Source: Epithemia pelagica (lineage: Eukaryota; Bacillariophyta; Bacillariophyceae; Surirellales; Surirellaceae). Taken from it: a stretch of 64,000 nt of DNA. Positions 1 to 9,237 of the stretch are shown here, piece after piece. Both the position numbers and the translations under genes were made by a program. The notes under the pieces were generated by a model that did not search any database, was not told the DNA's origin, and saw only the letters and a program-made list of their open reading frames with translations. The stretch lies in NCBI GenBank assembly GCA_946965045.2, contig OX337231.1, positions 2,046,001-2,110,000 of the forward strand, in the 5' to 3' direction. The stretch's first letter is position 1. Each line of letters starts with the position of its first letter.

Positions 1-661
1 TGGTCCTGGCTTTGGTCGGGCAACTTGCTTCGTCGAGAGCAATAGGACCAATGGGTTGAGCAACTGAAGCAAAGTTACGAAGAATATGGCTCTTTGCAGC
101 TCTCATTGACCACAGAGGGTCGTCAGGATTCTTTGCCATCGACTGAGAGTATATGCGAAGAGAACCACGAATGGCTACAAAGGTATCTCTCGACATGGTA
201 GAAGAGAAAGCAGAAGAGCCCAAGAACATCTTTTGACTCCACAACTCCTTCATTTGTGTAGAGTTACAGAGCGACATTGCAATGTCCAATCCCAACACAC
301 ACCGAAGAGCTTTTGTGGTGAGTACAATTTTGGCTCTCTGTCCACTCTGCTTCTCTTCCAAGGCCTGTTTCGTTGCTTTGAAGATGAACCGATCGATGAA
401 CCGAGGAGGGATAAAGAGGAGGAATAGTCCCAATGGACCAGACTCCAAGAAGGCTTGTTGGCATGCCTTTGGATCATGTAGGTGAAGATCTGAGGAGGCG
501 ATTTGGTTGTCGATGTATTGGTTCTCGCTTCGGTTCTTGGAAATATCCCCCAATTTGACCTTGCCATCACGGTGCAGACTTGTAATTTCGTCATCGTCCT
601 CTTCATTAGCATCGTCATTGTCATAGTTGAGCCGGACAGCGGCGTCAGAGGTACTTTCCAT
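1..661 (-). CDS. PiggyBac-like transposase, N-terminal part (runs off left edge)
   Basis: Reading the minus strand from the ATG at 661-659 gives 220 codons without a stop, open to the window edge. The protein starts with an acidic, disordered stretch (residues 15-27, rich in D, N and E). It then shows the layout of the DDE_Tnp_1_7 (PGBD) family: a 'MSRDTFVAIRGSLRIYSQ' segment near residues 155-172, 'NPDDPLWSMRAAKSHILRNF' about 20 residues later, and 'PIGPIALDEASCPTKAR' near the edge, the position where the family has its first catalytic Asp (usually '(S/L)IDE'). The family cuts and pastes at TTAA sites with a DDD nuclease. The C-terminal two thirds, including the other catalytic Asp residues and any Cys-rich finger, lie outside the window, so activity cannot be judged. 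Assignment rests on motif recognition. Confidence 0.6.
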   Translation of the reverse strand, partial: MESTSDAAVRLNYDNDDANEEDDDEITSLHRDGKVKLGDISKNRSENQYIDNQIASSDLHLHDPKACQQAFLESGPLGLFLLFIPPRFIDRFIFKATKQALEEKQSGQRAKIVLTTKALRCVLGLDIAMSLCNSTQMKELWSQKMFLGSSAFSSTMSRDTFVAIRGSLRIYSQSMAKNPDDPLWSMRAAKSHILRNFASVAQPIGPIALDEASCPTKART

Positions 662-1012
662 GGTTGAAAGAGACGATGGAGGTGCCTGGGTACAAAAATG
701 AGTGGTGTGAAATTTCAGAAAAAACAGCAAAACTCAACAAGTAACTGGCAGATCATGATGGTCCGACCACCCATCGATAGAACACACTAAGACGCATCTA
801 TGGTAACAAACAGTACTCCGATAACAGAGAAGTCATTGACATATGATCGTTGCAAAATCTCAATTTTGGCAATTGATGATATTGTCATCATTTTTTGAAT
901 CACGAGTTGTTGGTCATAACTCACGTGGTGTTTTGTTAAATGGATTGCAATTTTGTTAACTATTTTTGATGACAAATTTGTCAGTGACCGGGCCAAAAAA
1001 AGTGCCGGGCAG
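662..1012. other. AT-rich non-coding spacer
   Basis: This 351-bp stretch separates the transposase start from the LRR repeat unit. It is AT-rich, with several TTAA-like and TTGTTAA words. I see no supported gene, and no clear piggyBac terminal repeat (CCC..GGG next to TTAA) could be pinned down by eye. Confidence 0.4.
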
Positions 1013-1034
1013 TTTTGCTTTTTATTAAGCAAAA
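1013..1034. repeat. Inverted repeat at left end of LRR unit, copy A
   Basis: Perfect 8-bp arms TTTTGCTT (1013-1020) and AAGCAAAA (1027-1034) flank a 6-nt TTTATT loop. The same structure occurs at 18199-18220 next to copy C. In copy B only the right arm survives (6016-6023), because the left arm was lost at the tandem junction. It marks the leftmost sequence shared by copies A and C. Confidence 0.7.
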
Positions 1035-1081
1035 AGTCGACACTCTAAACGGCCACCCTGCTGTTCAGCTCCTCTACTACT

Positions 1082-1241
1082 CCCCAGTGGGGGTGGCTTT
1101 GAGGGTGTGATTTCGATTTCGTTGAAACACCCCCGCTGGGGACTAGTACGCTGCTGGGAGAAAAGTGCCTTATCCCCAGCGCGGGCGAGTATTTTACGGC
1201 AAATTGATAATTCCTCCACGAAATTTCCACCTCCGCTGGGA
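1082..1241 (+). promoter_or_regulatory. Putative promoter of LRR copy A with four palindromic boxes
   Basis: Between 70 and 230 bp upstream of the ATG lie four related boxes: CCCCAGTGGGGG (1082-1093), CCCCCGCTGGGG (1130-1141), CCCCAGCGCGGG (1174-1185) and CCTCCGCTGGGA (1230-1241), spaced 44-56 bp. Each is close to a palindrome, and the first two also form an inverted repeat. GGGTGT (1103-1108) and ACACCC (1127-1132) form a second, competing inverted repeat. The block is preserved upstream of all three LRR copies. A regulatory role is inferred from position, symmetry and conservation. Confidence 0.45.
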
Positions 1242-1308
1242 CGTAATACTTGTCTGTGCCTTTTCTTTTTAACTTTCACAGAAAAATTGGAACAGGCGAA
1301 CAGCGACC

Positions 1309-2811
1309 ATGAATTCCAACGAGGTCGAAGGTTCAATCATTAGAAGCATAGAAGGGAAACAAGTCATTGATATAAATAAATTTGATGCGGAACATTCGCT
1401 GGATGACCTGGCAAGAGTCCTGTCGGAACACGAGTCCCTGGACAAGTTGTGCATCATGGGGGATGAATTGGACAGGAGACCCATCAGCCACGCCGAGATT
1501 GGTCGTTTGATGGAGGCCATTGAAGGACATTCAAACTTGACGAAAATGTCCCTCCCGCGTTGTTGGGCCTCAACCGAAACGGACACGAGAATGATCCGGC
1601 ATTTCTCGGATAGCCCCAAATTGGTGCTCCTGAACCTACAACTAGGGTTTATTTTGTCGAGATCCGGCATGCCCTCTCCTGGCATCCGTTTGGATTTGTA
1701 TGACAATGTCACCATTCGGTTGGAGGTGTTCCAAGAACTTACGAAAATGCCCAATCTCATGTCCTTAAAAATACCCACTCCTCTCATGTCCTCAGAGGGA
1801 CACCGCACTACCCTTCGCACATTGATCAATTTAACGAACGACCCAATGTGCAATATTTCGCAAATGTCCTTTGCCACAAAACTGAGTCGCCAAGATCTTG
1901 AAAATTTGAGCAACTACGAGAAGTTGACGGAACTATCCATGGCATATGTCAATGCTGATCAATTACGTTTCTTGTTCCCCTTGAGTCAGCTGGAGAAAGT
2001 AACATTTCATTGTATCACTTCAACGGGTATTGTTCCCAGGGATCAGACATCCCACATCTTGAATGGATTGGCAGACTTTTTGATTGCACAACCAAAGTTA
2101 AAAATCTTACGGCTCGCGGAATATGTCGTTAATTCTGACGAGGACCCATTTGCACTGCACGAGTCTACTGAATCCGCAATCCCTCACCTCACCCAAGCGG
2201 TGAAAACCCATGAATCCTTGCATTCGCTGAAGTTGCATCCCCCATTTGAATTTGGAAAGCAAGTGTCGCATGCAATTTATGTGGCATTGTCAGCGGCATT
2301 GCCTCACAATAGCAGGGTCAAGAAACTGGACCTTAGTCTTCGTCCCTGGGATTTGAAGGCGCGGCCTGATCTGTTACCAGCAGGCGTACACCTCCAGGAG
2401 TTGTTGCTTGATCTGAATCGCATGGACATGGACCAGGTGAAAGATATCGCATCATGGGTGGACAAAAATATGAGTATAATCAGAATTACGCGCAATGATT
2501 TAGAGTGGTCTCTTTTGCACCGCCCTCCTCGTACGCGCCGCTATCCTCGTCCTTTGACTGAAGCTTTGACTAAAGAGTACAATCAAATTCGCAAGGTCCT
2601 GACCCGAAACAAGCTTGCGCACCATGTCAACAATGCAACTTATGCACATCCGGCCATCTCCATCACTGTTTGGCCACAGTTGTTGGCCAAACTTGGATCG
2701 AATGGACACGAGGGCACTCCTGTCTTTGTGTTCCTCCGAAACAACACGACGCCCATCGGGACATTCAGGGGGCCGAATTTGAGAAGAGATTCCACTGGCA
2801 GATTTAAGTAA
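1309..2811 (+). CDS. Leucine-rich-repeat-like protein, copy A (500 aa)
   Basis: Intron-less 500-aa protein; the ATG at 1309 follows 'GCGACC' and is the first ATG after the conserved upstream block. Irregular leucine-rich segments run from about residue 30 to 390 (for example LTKMSLPR, LVLLNLQLGF, LMSLKIP, LTELSMAY, LKILRLAEYV, LHSLKLHPP, VKKLDLSL, LQELLLDLN), consistent with degenerate LRR or RNI-like repeats. The tail (residues 395-500) is basic and ends with a 'WPQLLAKLG...TPVFVFLRNN' block like the C-terminal signature I associate with large diatom LRR families. There is no signal peptide, membrane helix or kinase, so it is probably intracellular and protein-binding. It converges on the nuclease-kinase gene 1.4 kb downstream. 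It differs from copy B at one residue (His versus Gln near residue 441). Function unknown. Confidence 0.75.
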   Translation: MNSNEVEGSIIRSIEGKQVIDINKFDAEHSLDDLARVLSEHESLDKLCIMGDELDRRPISHAEIGRLMEAIEGHSNLTKMSLPRCWASTETDTRMIRHFSDSPKLVLLNLQLGFILSRSGMPSPGIRLDLYDNVTIRLEVFQELTKMPNLMSLKIPTPLMSSEGHRTTLRTLINLTNDPMCNISQMSFATKLSRQDLENLSNYEKLTELSMAYVNADQLRFLFPLSQLEKVTFHCITSTGIVPRDQTSHILNGLADFLIAQPKLKILRLAEYVVNSDEDPFALHESTESAIPHLTQAVKTHESLHSLKLHPPFEFGKQVSHAIYVALSAALPHNSRVKKLDLSLRPWDLKARPDLLPAGVHLQELLLDLNRMDMDQVKDIASWVDKNMSIIRITRNDLEWSLLHRPPRTRRYPRPLTEALTKEYNQIRKVLTRNKLAHHVNNATYAHPAISITVWPQLLAKLGSNGHEGTPVFVFLRNNTTPIGTFRGPNLRRDSTGRFK

Positions 2812-4247
2812 CGTGCCAAGAACATCGCTTCCCATTTATGAGACAGCGTGTACAAGAAGCCAACAAGGACAACAAGACGTCCAAACTTGACAAAGAGGAG
2901 AACAACGTCGTACGGATGAAGGTTTTGTTTGAATTGTGAATTCCGACCACTCCTTGACGATTACCAGACAGAAGGCTTCAGGACTGTGCTCAAACAGATA
3001 ACAGTTCTATATTATTTGTTGGTCTAGGCCAACTTACTCCTACCATAGTGTTCATCCATCAATGCTTTTGGGTCCTTTGGAGCTATGGCTGTAGCTATGA
3101 CACAGCATGAAAAAATGTGGAAGCTTGAAAAAGGACCTAACACTTCAGCGAATCCGACACAACTTGCACCCAGCATGGGCAACAACCAAGACAAAGGAGT
3201 AGAGGAGCAATCCAGTGCCCAATTTATCACCTCAAGTATGACCATGGCTGGTGGATCTGACGACAGCGACAATATTTCCGATGAAATGGGAACGTCATGG
3301 TCGCATCGAATGCTCCAAGTCTGACCAAGAGCGAAGTCGCGCCCATGACGAGGAGCGCAGCAGTCAAGATCGAAGTTCGGAACACAGTTCTACTCCTTTG
3401 CGCATGCGATTGGAGTAGTGAAGAATTGATCATCGGAAAGGGTCGTATCGCCCTTCCAAGTCTTTGCCCAAGGATTTCAAAGAAGGAGCCCGCTTGCACG
3501 TACTGGAAAAAAGCCATCCTGTCTGTTGAGTGTTGTGGAGTCTCGACAGAGACATTTCTGTCTGCCAATGACACCATTGTGGCTGCTCCCCGATCCTGCT
3601 GCTGATTGCCATCCCTCTCTTGAAACGACGACAACAAGAAGTCCTCCACCGGCATCGACCAATTGCCGTTGCACCATTATCAATCAAAAAACGACCCGAA
3701 AACTCTCTTGTCACAGCAAGAATCGAACGGATTGATGCGAACTATTTGCTGCAATCCTCTTTAACAACAAGAAGCACCCAGAAGAGCCATTGGACTCATT
3801 GGTCTGTCGATACTGATGGAGGATTGTCGTCCCGAGAAAGAAAAGTTGATTGCGAAGCATGTAATCCTCGAAGGGTGTTTCTTACATTGTATCTCCGATT
3901 GCAGCTCGAGGTACGATTTACAGCTTGTTGCGATGGAAGTTGTCGTTGAGTGTACTGTTGTTTTGTCCAGTGTGACAACGACAAAAGCGGTTTGGTTCTT
4001 GTAATTGTTCCGTTGTTCCATCGACTTGATTTCGTTGCGGGTCATCTTATGGCCATTTGATGATAGGCTGCAGTGACCAGCATTGAGTAGTCGAACATAA
4101 AGGGAAGAAGGAGTACTTCCCGTCTAACGCGCCGTGCGCGGTGCATCACCAGCTTTTCTCTCGAACTGAGTGGTCTAATCCGGTTGCGTAGGTCCAAACA
4201 AGCAATATCCTGAAAGTACCCGATTCTTTTTGCACCTGAAAAGTGAT
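2812..4247. other. Spacer between LRR and nuclease-kinase genes, unit A
   Basis: This is 1.4 kb without a convincing gene. A 79-codon plus-strand ORF (3085-3324) is kept in copy B with two substitutions (8074-8313). The minus strand there encodes two hydrophobic stretches (3024-3272). Further right, 2-bp indels between copies A and B (around 3400) break every longer frame, so the segment behaves as non-coding or as a decayed gene. Both ORFs could be shadows. Confidence 0.4.
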
Positions 4248-5939
4248 CTAAAGTACAGTCTCTGGCCTATGGAGGCTTTTTGGTGCGGAACGTGGCCTCT
4301 TCTTCGAGCTCATTGAACGTGTTGGCACGCTTCGGTAGTCTTCAAGGTCAGTCACTACCAGTCGTTCCGGCTTCGCAATCTCTCCCGTCGGGACATAAAG
4401 CCAGTTTCGAAGGACTTCAGCATCGAGGTGTTCAAAGCCATATTTATGGTAAAGTTTCTGTATAACCTTGCGACTATCGGCCGCAAAAGATGTACTGTCA
4501 CACTCGATAGCAGTCGGTGCTCGTCCGAGCTGAAGCCCAAGAAACTTAATCGTGGCGTCGCCAAGCTCGGAAAGGAACATGGGCTTTGGCACGAGAACGC
4601 CCCATACATCTTGCAACAAGGCGTAGGCTTGGCTTTCTCGGATGAAACTTCTAAGTCCAATTGCGGTGGCCGTATCGAACTGCTTCAATGCATATTCCTG
4701 GCCTTTCCATCGGACACGAAACACGGCTCCATTTCTTCCATACCCGATTGGGTCCATTATAACTAGGTCACCAACAGAAACAAATGGCAACCAGGAAGCA
4801 AGACGAAGGGTCTGACTACTGGTCGCTTCCGAAGGGACGTAATCTGATTCACTGGTATTTGCATCTTGACTGTCCCCATTGGAAGTCTCGTTTTCGTTAT
4901 TCTCGTTGTCATTATGCTCATCAATTTCATTCACTGCCCGAGGCGGAGTTGAGGCGAGACCCCAATTTTCGGGGCACGTGAAATGTCCATCTGCCGCAGT
5001 TCTCGCGAGATGCGCAAAATGGGCCCACGCCCGCAAATAGTTCTGTTCGCCAAGCAGATACGACCTGCTGACATAAACACGAGGCGTTGTATCAGTACGA
5101 CTTGTATCGCAGACCCTTACAAAGTAGGTTCGTGTAGCACTGGTCAGCACTCCGAATCGAATGCTGTTGTTCTTCAGTTGCCGAAAAAGCTGTGCCAAAG
5201 GGCGGCATACGTGACACCATGTTGCACTCCGGAACCCTTGTGTCGTCATGTTCATGTATCCTTCGTTGTATGCATCCGCAATTTCGGTGGCACCCAGGGG
5301 AAGCAGAAGATTCTGCGTAGATTTGCATTCGACAGGTGCAATCAAATTGCGCCGAACTGCACCATCGGCGTCTGTACCATTAATGTAGGAAAGGGCCCGA
5401 TCCATGTCACCAATGGCATTCGTACTGGTGCGATGTTCCAAGTGAACATCCAAGTTATGCAAATAACGAAGCACAAGTACAAGGTACTGCATTTCGTCGG
5501 ATTCAGTTATCACACGCTCAAATCCATTCAGAAGAAAAAAGGGCAACGGGGGGACCCTTGAAGGGGTCAAGCGCAAATCTCGATCTACTTGAAAGTTCTC
5601 GACGCCCGTTTCGAAATCAGCCCACGCGCTCAGCTGCGGAAAATAATAGCGGTTCCTCTGTCCACTCGCCGCGGTTCTCTGAGACGCACCATCAATTCCC
5701 ATCAACGGAGGAGGCACTCGATGGTTCAAAACTTGGTCAACTGTTGTGCACTTTGGTGCGGCCATAGCCTCAAACGTCGGCATTAGACTTGAGCGCAAAT
5801 TATTCCAGGCTCTTCGCTCTTTTATTTCCTCCCTCGTCAGAGTCAGACGACTGGTCTCAATTGTCCTCGATCGGTCTTCATTCAAGACCTTTCCATTATT
5901 GGTGGCTGTGATAAATGCCGTTTCTGAGTATTCAGCCAT
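4248..5939 (-). CDS. PD-(D/E)XK nuclease-like + compact protein kinase fusion, copy A (563 aa)
   Basis: I start at the ATG 5939-5937 because it matches copy B; upstream in-frame codons cross the repeat junction. Residues about 130-320 look like a restriction-endonuclease fold: 'GDMDRAL' with D178, then E204-C205-K206 after a strand, then 'RPLAQLFRQLK' and 'FGVLTSATRTYFVRV'. These fit the D...ExK core, the Q-containing helix and the following beta-hairpin. Residues 338-378 are an acidic, low-complexity linker. The kinase begins at about 385: glycine loop G399-G401-G404, K419 (YALK), E435, catalytic loop H504-x-D506 with R511-N512, and D531 in the DFG position ('TDLED'). All core kinase residues are present although the domain is short. 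Nuclease plus kinase is the layout of CR/Crinkler-type proteins; no signal peptide or LxLFLAK-like header is seen. DNA- or chromatin-directed activity is inferred. Confidence 0.6.
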   Translation of the reverse strand: MAEYSETAFITATNNGKVLNEDRSRTIETSRLTLTREEIKERRAWNNLRSSLMPTFEAMAAPKCTTVDQVLNHRVPPPLMGIDGASQRTAASGQRNRYYFPQLSAWADFETGVENFQVDRDLRLTPSRVPPLPFFLLNGFERVITESDEMQYLVLVLRYLHNLDVHLEHRTSTNAIGDMDRALSYINGTDADGAVRRNLIAPVECKSTQNLLLPLGATEIADAYNEGYMNMTTQGFRSATWCHVCRPLAQLFRQLKNNSIRFGVLTSATRTYFVRVCDTSRTDTTPRVYVSRSYLLGEQNYLRAWAHFAHLARTAADGHFTCPENWGLASTPPRAVNEIDEHNDNENNENETSNGDSQDANTSESDYVPSEATSSQTLRLASWLPFVSVGDLVIMDPIGYGRNGAVFRVRWKGQEYALKQFDTATAIGLRSFIRESQAYALLQDVWGVLVPKPMFLSELGDATIKFLGLQLGRAPTAIECDSTSFAADSRKVIQKLYHKYGFEHLDAEVLRNWLYVPTGEIAKPERLVVTDLEDYRSVPTRSMSSKKRPRSAPKSLHRPETVL

Positions 5940-6070
5940 GGTGGTAGCAGCCTCCTCGTTGCAATTGTACCTATGAAGACCTAGCGAGTCAAGTACTATT
6001 CTCTCCTTAGTTATTAAGCAAAAAGTCGACACTCTAAACGGCCACCCTGCTGTTCAGCTCCGCTACTACT

Positions 6071-6230
6071 CCCCAGTGGGGGTGGCTTTGAGGGTGTGAT
6101 TTCGATTTCGTTGAAACACCCCCGCTGGGGACTAGTACGCTGCTGGGAGAAAAGTGCCTTATCCCCAGCGCGGGCGAGTATTTTACGGCAAATTGATAAT
6201 TCCTCCACGAAATTTCCACCTCCGCTGGGA
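6071..6230 (+). promoter_or_regulatory. Putative promoter of LRR copy B with four palindromic boxes
   Basis: Same four CCCC...GGGG boxes as upstream of copy A, displaced by 4989 bp (6071, 6119, 6163 and 6219), with unchanged spacing. I see no substitution inside the boxes. Confidence 0.45.
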
Positions 6231-6297
6231 CGTAATACTTGTCTGTGCCTTTTCTTTTTAACTTTCACAGAAAAATTGGAACAGGCGAACAGCGACC

Positions 6298-7800
6298 ATG
6301 AATTCCAACGAGGTCGAAGGTTCAATCATTAGAAGCATAGAAGGGAAACAAGTCATTGATATAAATAAATTTGATGCGGAACATTCGCTGGATGACCTGG
6401 CAAGAGTCCTGTCGGAACACGAGTCCCTGGACAAGTTGTGCATCATGGGGGATGAATTGGACAGGAGACCCATCAGCCACGCCGAGATTGGTCGTTTGAT
6501 GGAGGCCATTGAAGGACATTCAAACTTGACGAAAATGTCCCTCCCGCGTTGTTGGGCCTCAACCGAAACGGACACGAGAATGATCCGGCATTTCTCGGAT
6601 AGCCCCAAATTGGTGCTCCTGAACCTACAACTAGGGTTTATTTTGTCGAGATCCGGCATGCCCTCTCCTGGCATCCGTTTGGATTTGTATGACAATGTCA
6701 CCATTCGGTTGGAGGTGTTCCAAGAACTTACGAAAATGCCCAATCTCATGTCCTTAAAAATACCCACTCCTCTCATGTCCTCAGAGGGACACCGCACTAC
6801 CCTTCGCACATTGATCAATTTAACGAACGACCCAATGTGCAATATTTCGCAAATGTCCTTTGCCACAAAACTGAGTCGCCAAGATCTTGAAAATTTGAGC
6901 AACTACGAGAAGTTGACGGAACTATCCATGGCATATGTCAATGCTGATCAATTACGTTTCTTGTTCCCCTTGAGTCAGCTGGAGAAAGTAACATTTCATT
7001 GTATCACTTCAACGGGTATTGTTCCCAGGGATCAGACATCCCACATCTTGAATGGATTGGCAGACTTTTTGATTGCACAACCAAAGTTAAAAATCTTACG
7101 GCTCGCGGAATATGTCGTTAATTCTGACGAGGACCCATTTGCACTGCACGAGTCTACTGAATCCGCAATCCCTCACCTCACCCAAGCGGTGAAAACCCAT
7201 GAATCCTTGCATTCGCTGAAGTTGCATCCCCCATTTGAATTTGGAAAGCAAGTGTCGCATGCAATTTATGTGGCATTGTCAGCGGCATTGCCTCACAATA
7301 GCAGGGTCAAGAAACTGGACCTTAGTCTTCGTCCCTGGGATTTGAAGGCGCGGCCTGATCTGTTACCAGCAGGCGTACACCTCCAGGAGTTGTTGCTTGA
7401 TCTGAATCGCATGGACATGGACCAGGTGAAAGATATCGCATCATGGGTGGACAAAAATATGAGTATAATCAGAATTACGCGCAATGATTTAGAGTGGTCT
7501 CTTTTGCACCGCCCTCCTCGTACGCGCCGCTATCCTCGTCCTTTGACTGAAGCTTTGACTAAAGAGTACAATCAAATTCGCAAGGTCCTGACCCGAAACA
7601 AGCTTGCGCAACATGTCAACAATGCAACTTATGCACATCCGGCCATCTCCATCACTGTTTGGCCACAGTTGTTGGCCAAACTTGGATCGAATGGACACGA
7701 GGGCACTCCTGTCTTTGTGTTCCTCCGAAACAACACGACGCCCATCGGGACATTCAGGGGGCCGAATTTGAGAAGAGATTCCACTGGCAGATTTAAGTAA
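6298..7800 (+). CDS. Leucine-rich-repeat-like protein, copy B (500 aa)
   Basis: Near-identical paralogue of the 1309-2811 gene, differing at one residue (Gln near 441, as in copy C). It has the same leucine-rich segments over residues 30-390 and the same basic C-terminal 'WPQLLAKLG' block. Its promoter is intact and lies only about 360 bp from the start of the unit A kinase gene, which is divergently oriented, so the two could share the region 5940-6297 as a bidirectional control region. The near-identity with copy A contrasts with 3-4% protein divergence of the adjoining kinase copies. Confidence 0.75.
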   Translation: MNSNEVEGSIIRSIEGKQVIDINKFDAEHSLDDLARVLSEHESLDKLCIMGDELDRRPISHAEIGRLMEAIEGHSNLTKMSLPRCWASTETDTRMIRHFSDSPKLVLLNLQLGFILSRSGMPSPGIRLDLYDNVTIRLEVFQELTKMPNLMSLKIPTPLMSSEGHRTTLRTLINLTNDPMCNISQMSFATKLSRQDLENLSNYEKLTELSMAYVNADQLRFLFPLSQLEKVTFHCITSTGIVPRDQTSHILNGLADFLIAQPKLKILRLAEYVVNSDEDPFALHESTESAIPHLTQAVKTHESLHSLKLHPPFEFGKQVSHAIYVALSAALPHNSRVKKLDLSLRPWDLKARPDLLPAGVHLQELLLDLNRMDMDQVKDIASWVDKNMSIIRITRNDLEWSLLHRPPRTRRYPRPLTEALTKEYNQIRKVLTRNKLAQHVNNATYAHPAISITVWPQLLAKLGSNGHEGTPVFVFLRNNTTPIGTFRGPNLRRDSTGRFK

Positions 7801-9237
7801 CGTGCCAAGAACATCGCTTCCCATTTATGAGACAGCGTGTACAAGAAGCCAACAAGGACAACAAGACGTCCAAACTTGACAAAGAGGAGAACAACGTCGT
7901 ACGGATGAAGGTTTTGTTTGAATTGTGAATTCCGACCACTCCTTGACGATTACCAGACAGAAGGCTTCAGGACTGTGCTCAAACAGATAACAGTTCTATA
8001 TTATTTGTTGGTCTAGGCCAACTTACTCCTACCATAGTGTTCATCCATCAATGCTTTTGGGTCCTTTGGAGCTATGGCTGTAGCTATGACACAGCATGAA
8101 AAAATGTGGAAGCTTGAAAAAGGACCTAACACTTCAGCGAATCCGACACAACTTGCACCCAGCATGGTCAACAACCAAGACAAAGGAGTAGAGGAGCAAT
8201 CCAGTGCCCAATTTATCACCTCAAGTATGACCATGGCTGGTGGATCTGACGACAGCGACAGTATTTCCGATGAAATGGGAACGTCATGGTCGCATCGAAT
8301 GCTCCAAGTCTGACCAAGAGCGAAGTCGCGCCCATGACGAGGTTCCCAGTAGTAAAGATCGAAGTTCGGAACACAGTTCCACTCCCTGCGCATGCGATTG
8401 GAGTAGTGAAGAATTGATCATCGGAAAGGGTAGTATCGCCCTTCCAAGTCTTTGCCCAAGGATTTCAAAGAAGGAGCCCGCATGCACGTACTGGAAAAAG
8501 CCATCCTGTCCGTTGAGTGTTGTGGAGTCTCGACAGAGACGTTTCTGTCTGCCAATGACACCATTGTGGCTGCTCCCCGATCCTGCTGCTGATTGCCATC
8601 CCGTTCTTGAAACGACGACAACAAGAAGTCCTCCATCGGCATCGACCAATTGCCGTTGCACCATTATCAATCACAACACGACCCGAAAACTCTCTTGTCA
8701 CAACAAGAATCGAACGGATTGATGCCAACGATTTGCTGCAATCCTCATTAACAACAAGAAGCACCCAGAAGAGCCATTGGACTCATTGGTCGGTCGATAC
8801 TGATGGAGGATTGTCGTCCCGAGAAAGAGAAGTTGATTGTGAAGCATGTAGTCCTCGAAGGGTGATTGTTACATTATATCTCCAGGTGCAGATCGTGGTA
8901 TGATTTACTGCTTGTTGCGATGAAAGGTGTCGTTGAGTGTACTGTTGTTGTTTTGTCCAGTGTGACAACGACAAATGCGGTTTGGTTCTTGTAATTGTTG
9001 CGTTGTTCCATCGACTTGATTTCGTTGTGGGTCATCTTATGGCCATTTGATGATAGGCTGCAGTGACCAGCGTTGAGTAGTCAACCATATAGGGAAGAAG
9101 GAGTACTTCCCGTCTAACGCCCCGTGCGCGGTGCATCACCAGCTTTTCTCTCGAACTGTGTGGTCTAATCCGGTTGCGTAGGTCCAAACAAGCAATATCC
9201 TGAAAGTACCCGATTCATTTCGCACCTGAAAAGTAAT
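7801..9237. other. Spacer between LRR and nuclease-kinase genes, unit B
   Basis: Counterpart of 2812-4247. It is identical to copy A up to about 8167 and increasingly diverged afterwards, with frame-breaking indels. No gene is supported. The hydrophobic minus-strand ORF at 8013-8393 is longer here than in unit A because of an indel, which argues against selection on it. Confidence 0.4.

Larger units (their letters stand above)
1022..6010. repeat. Tandem duplication unit A (LRR gene + nuclease-kinase gene)
   Basis: The unit is repeated head-to-tail at 6011-10948; positions in the left half differ by exactly 4989. From 1022 to about 3177 I find only two substitutions against copy B (near 1070 and 2620). 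From about 3178 to 6010 differences and small indels are frequent, including a 54-bp length difference in the kinase gene. The right end reads CTCCTTAG and abuts TTATTAAGC of copy B. Confidence 0.9.

Noticed and set aside
1103-1132. GAAAC next to a possible stem, considered as a hammerhead ribozyme
   Set aside because: The conserved CUGAUGA core and a cleavage site are absent; only the GAAA word fits.
3024-3272. Hydrophobic minus-strand ORF in the spacer of unit A (8013-8393 in unit B)
   Set aside because: It looks like a two-helix membrane protein, but the two copies differ in length through indels and the frame is not otherwise conserved.
5940-6032. N-terminal extension of kinase copy A (31 residues more)
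   Set aside because: It crosses the tandem junction and would start at a GTG codon. Copy B lacks it, and both copies share the ATG at the MAEYSE start.
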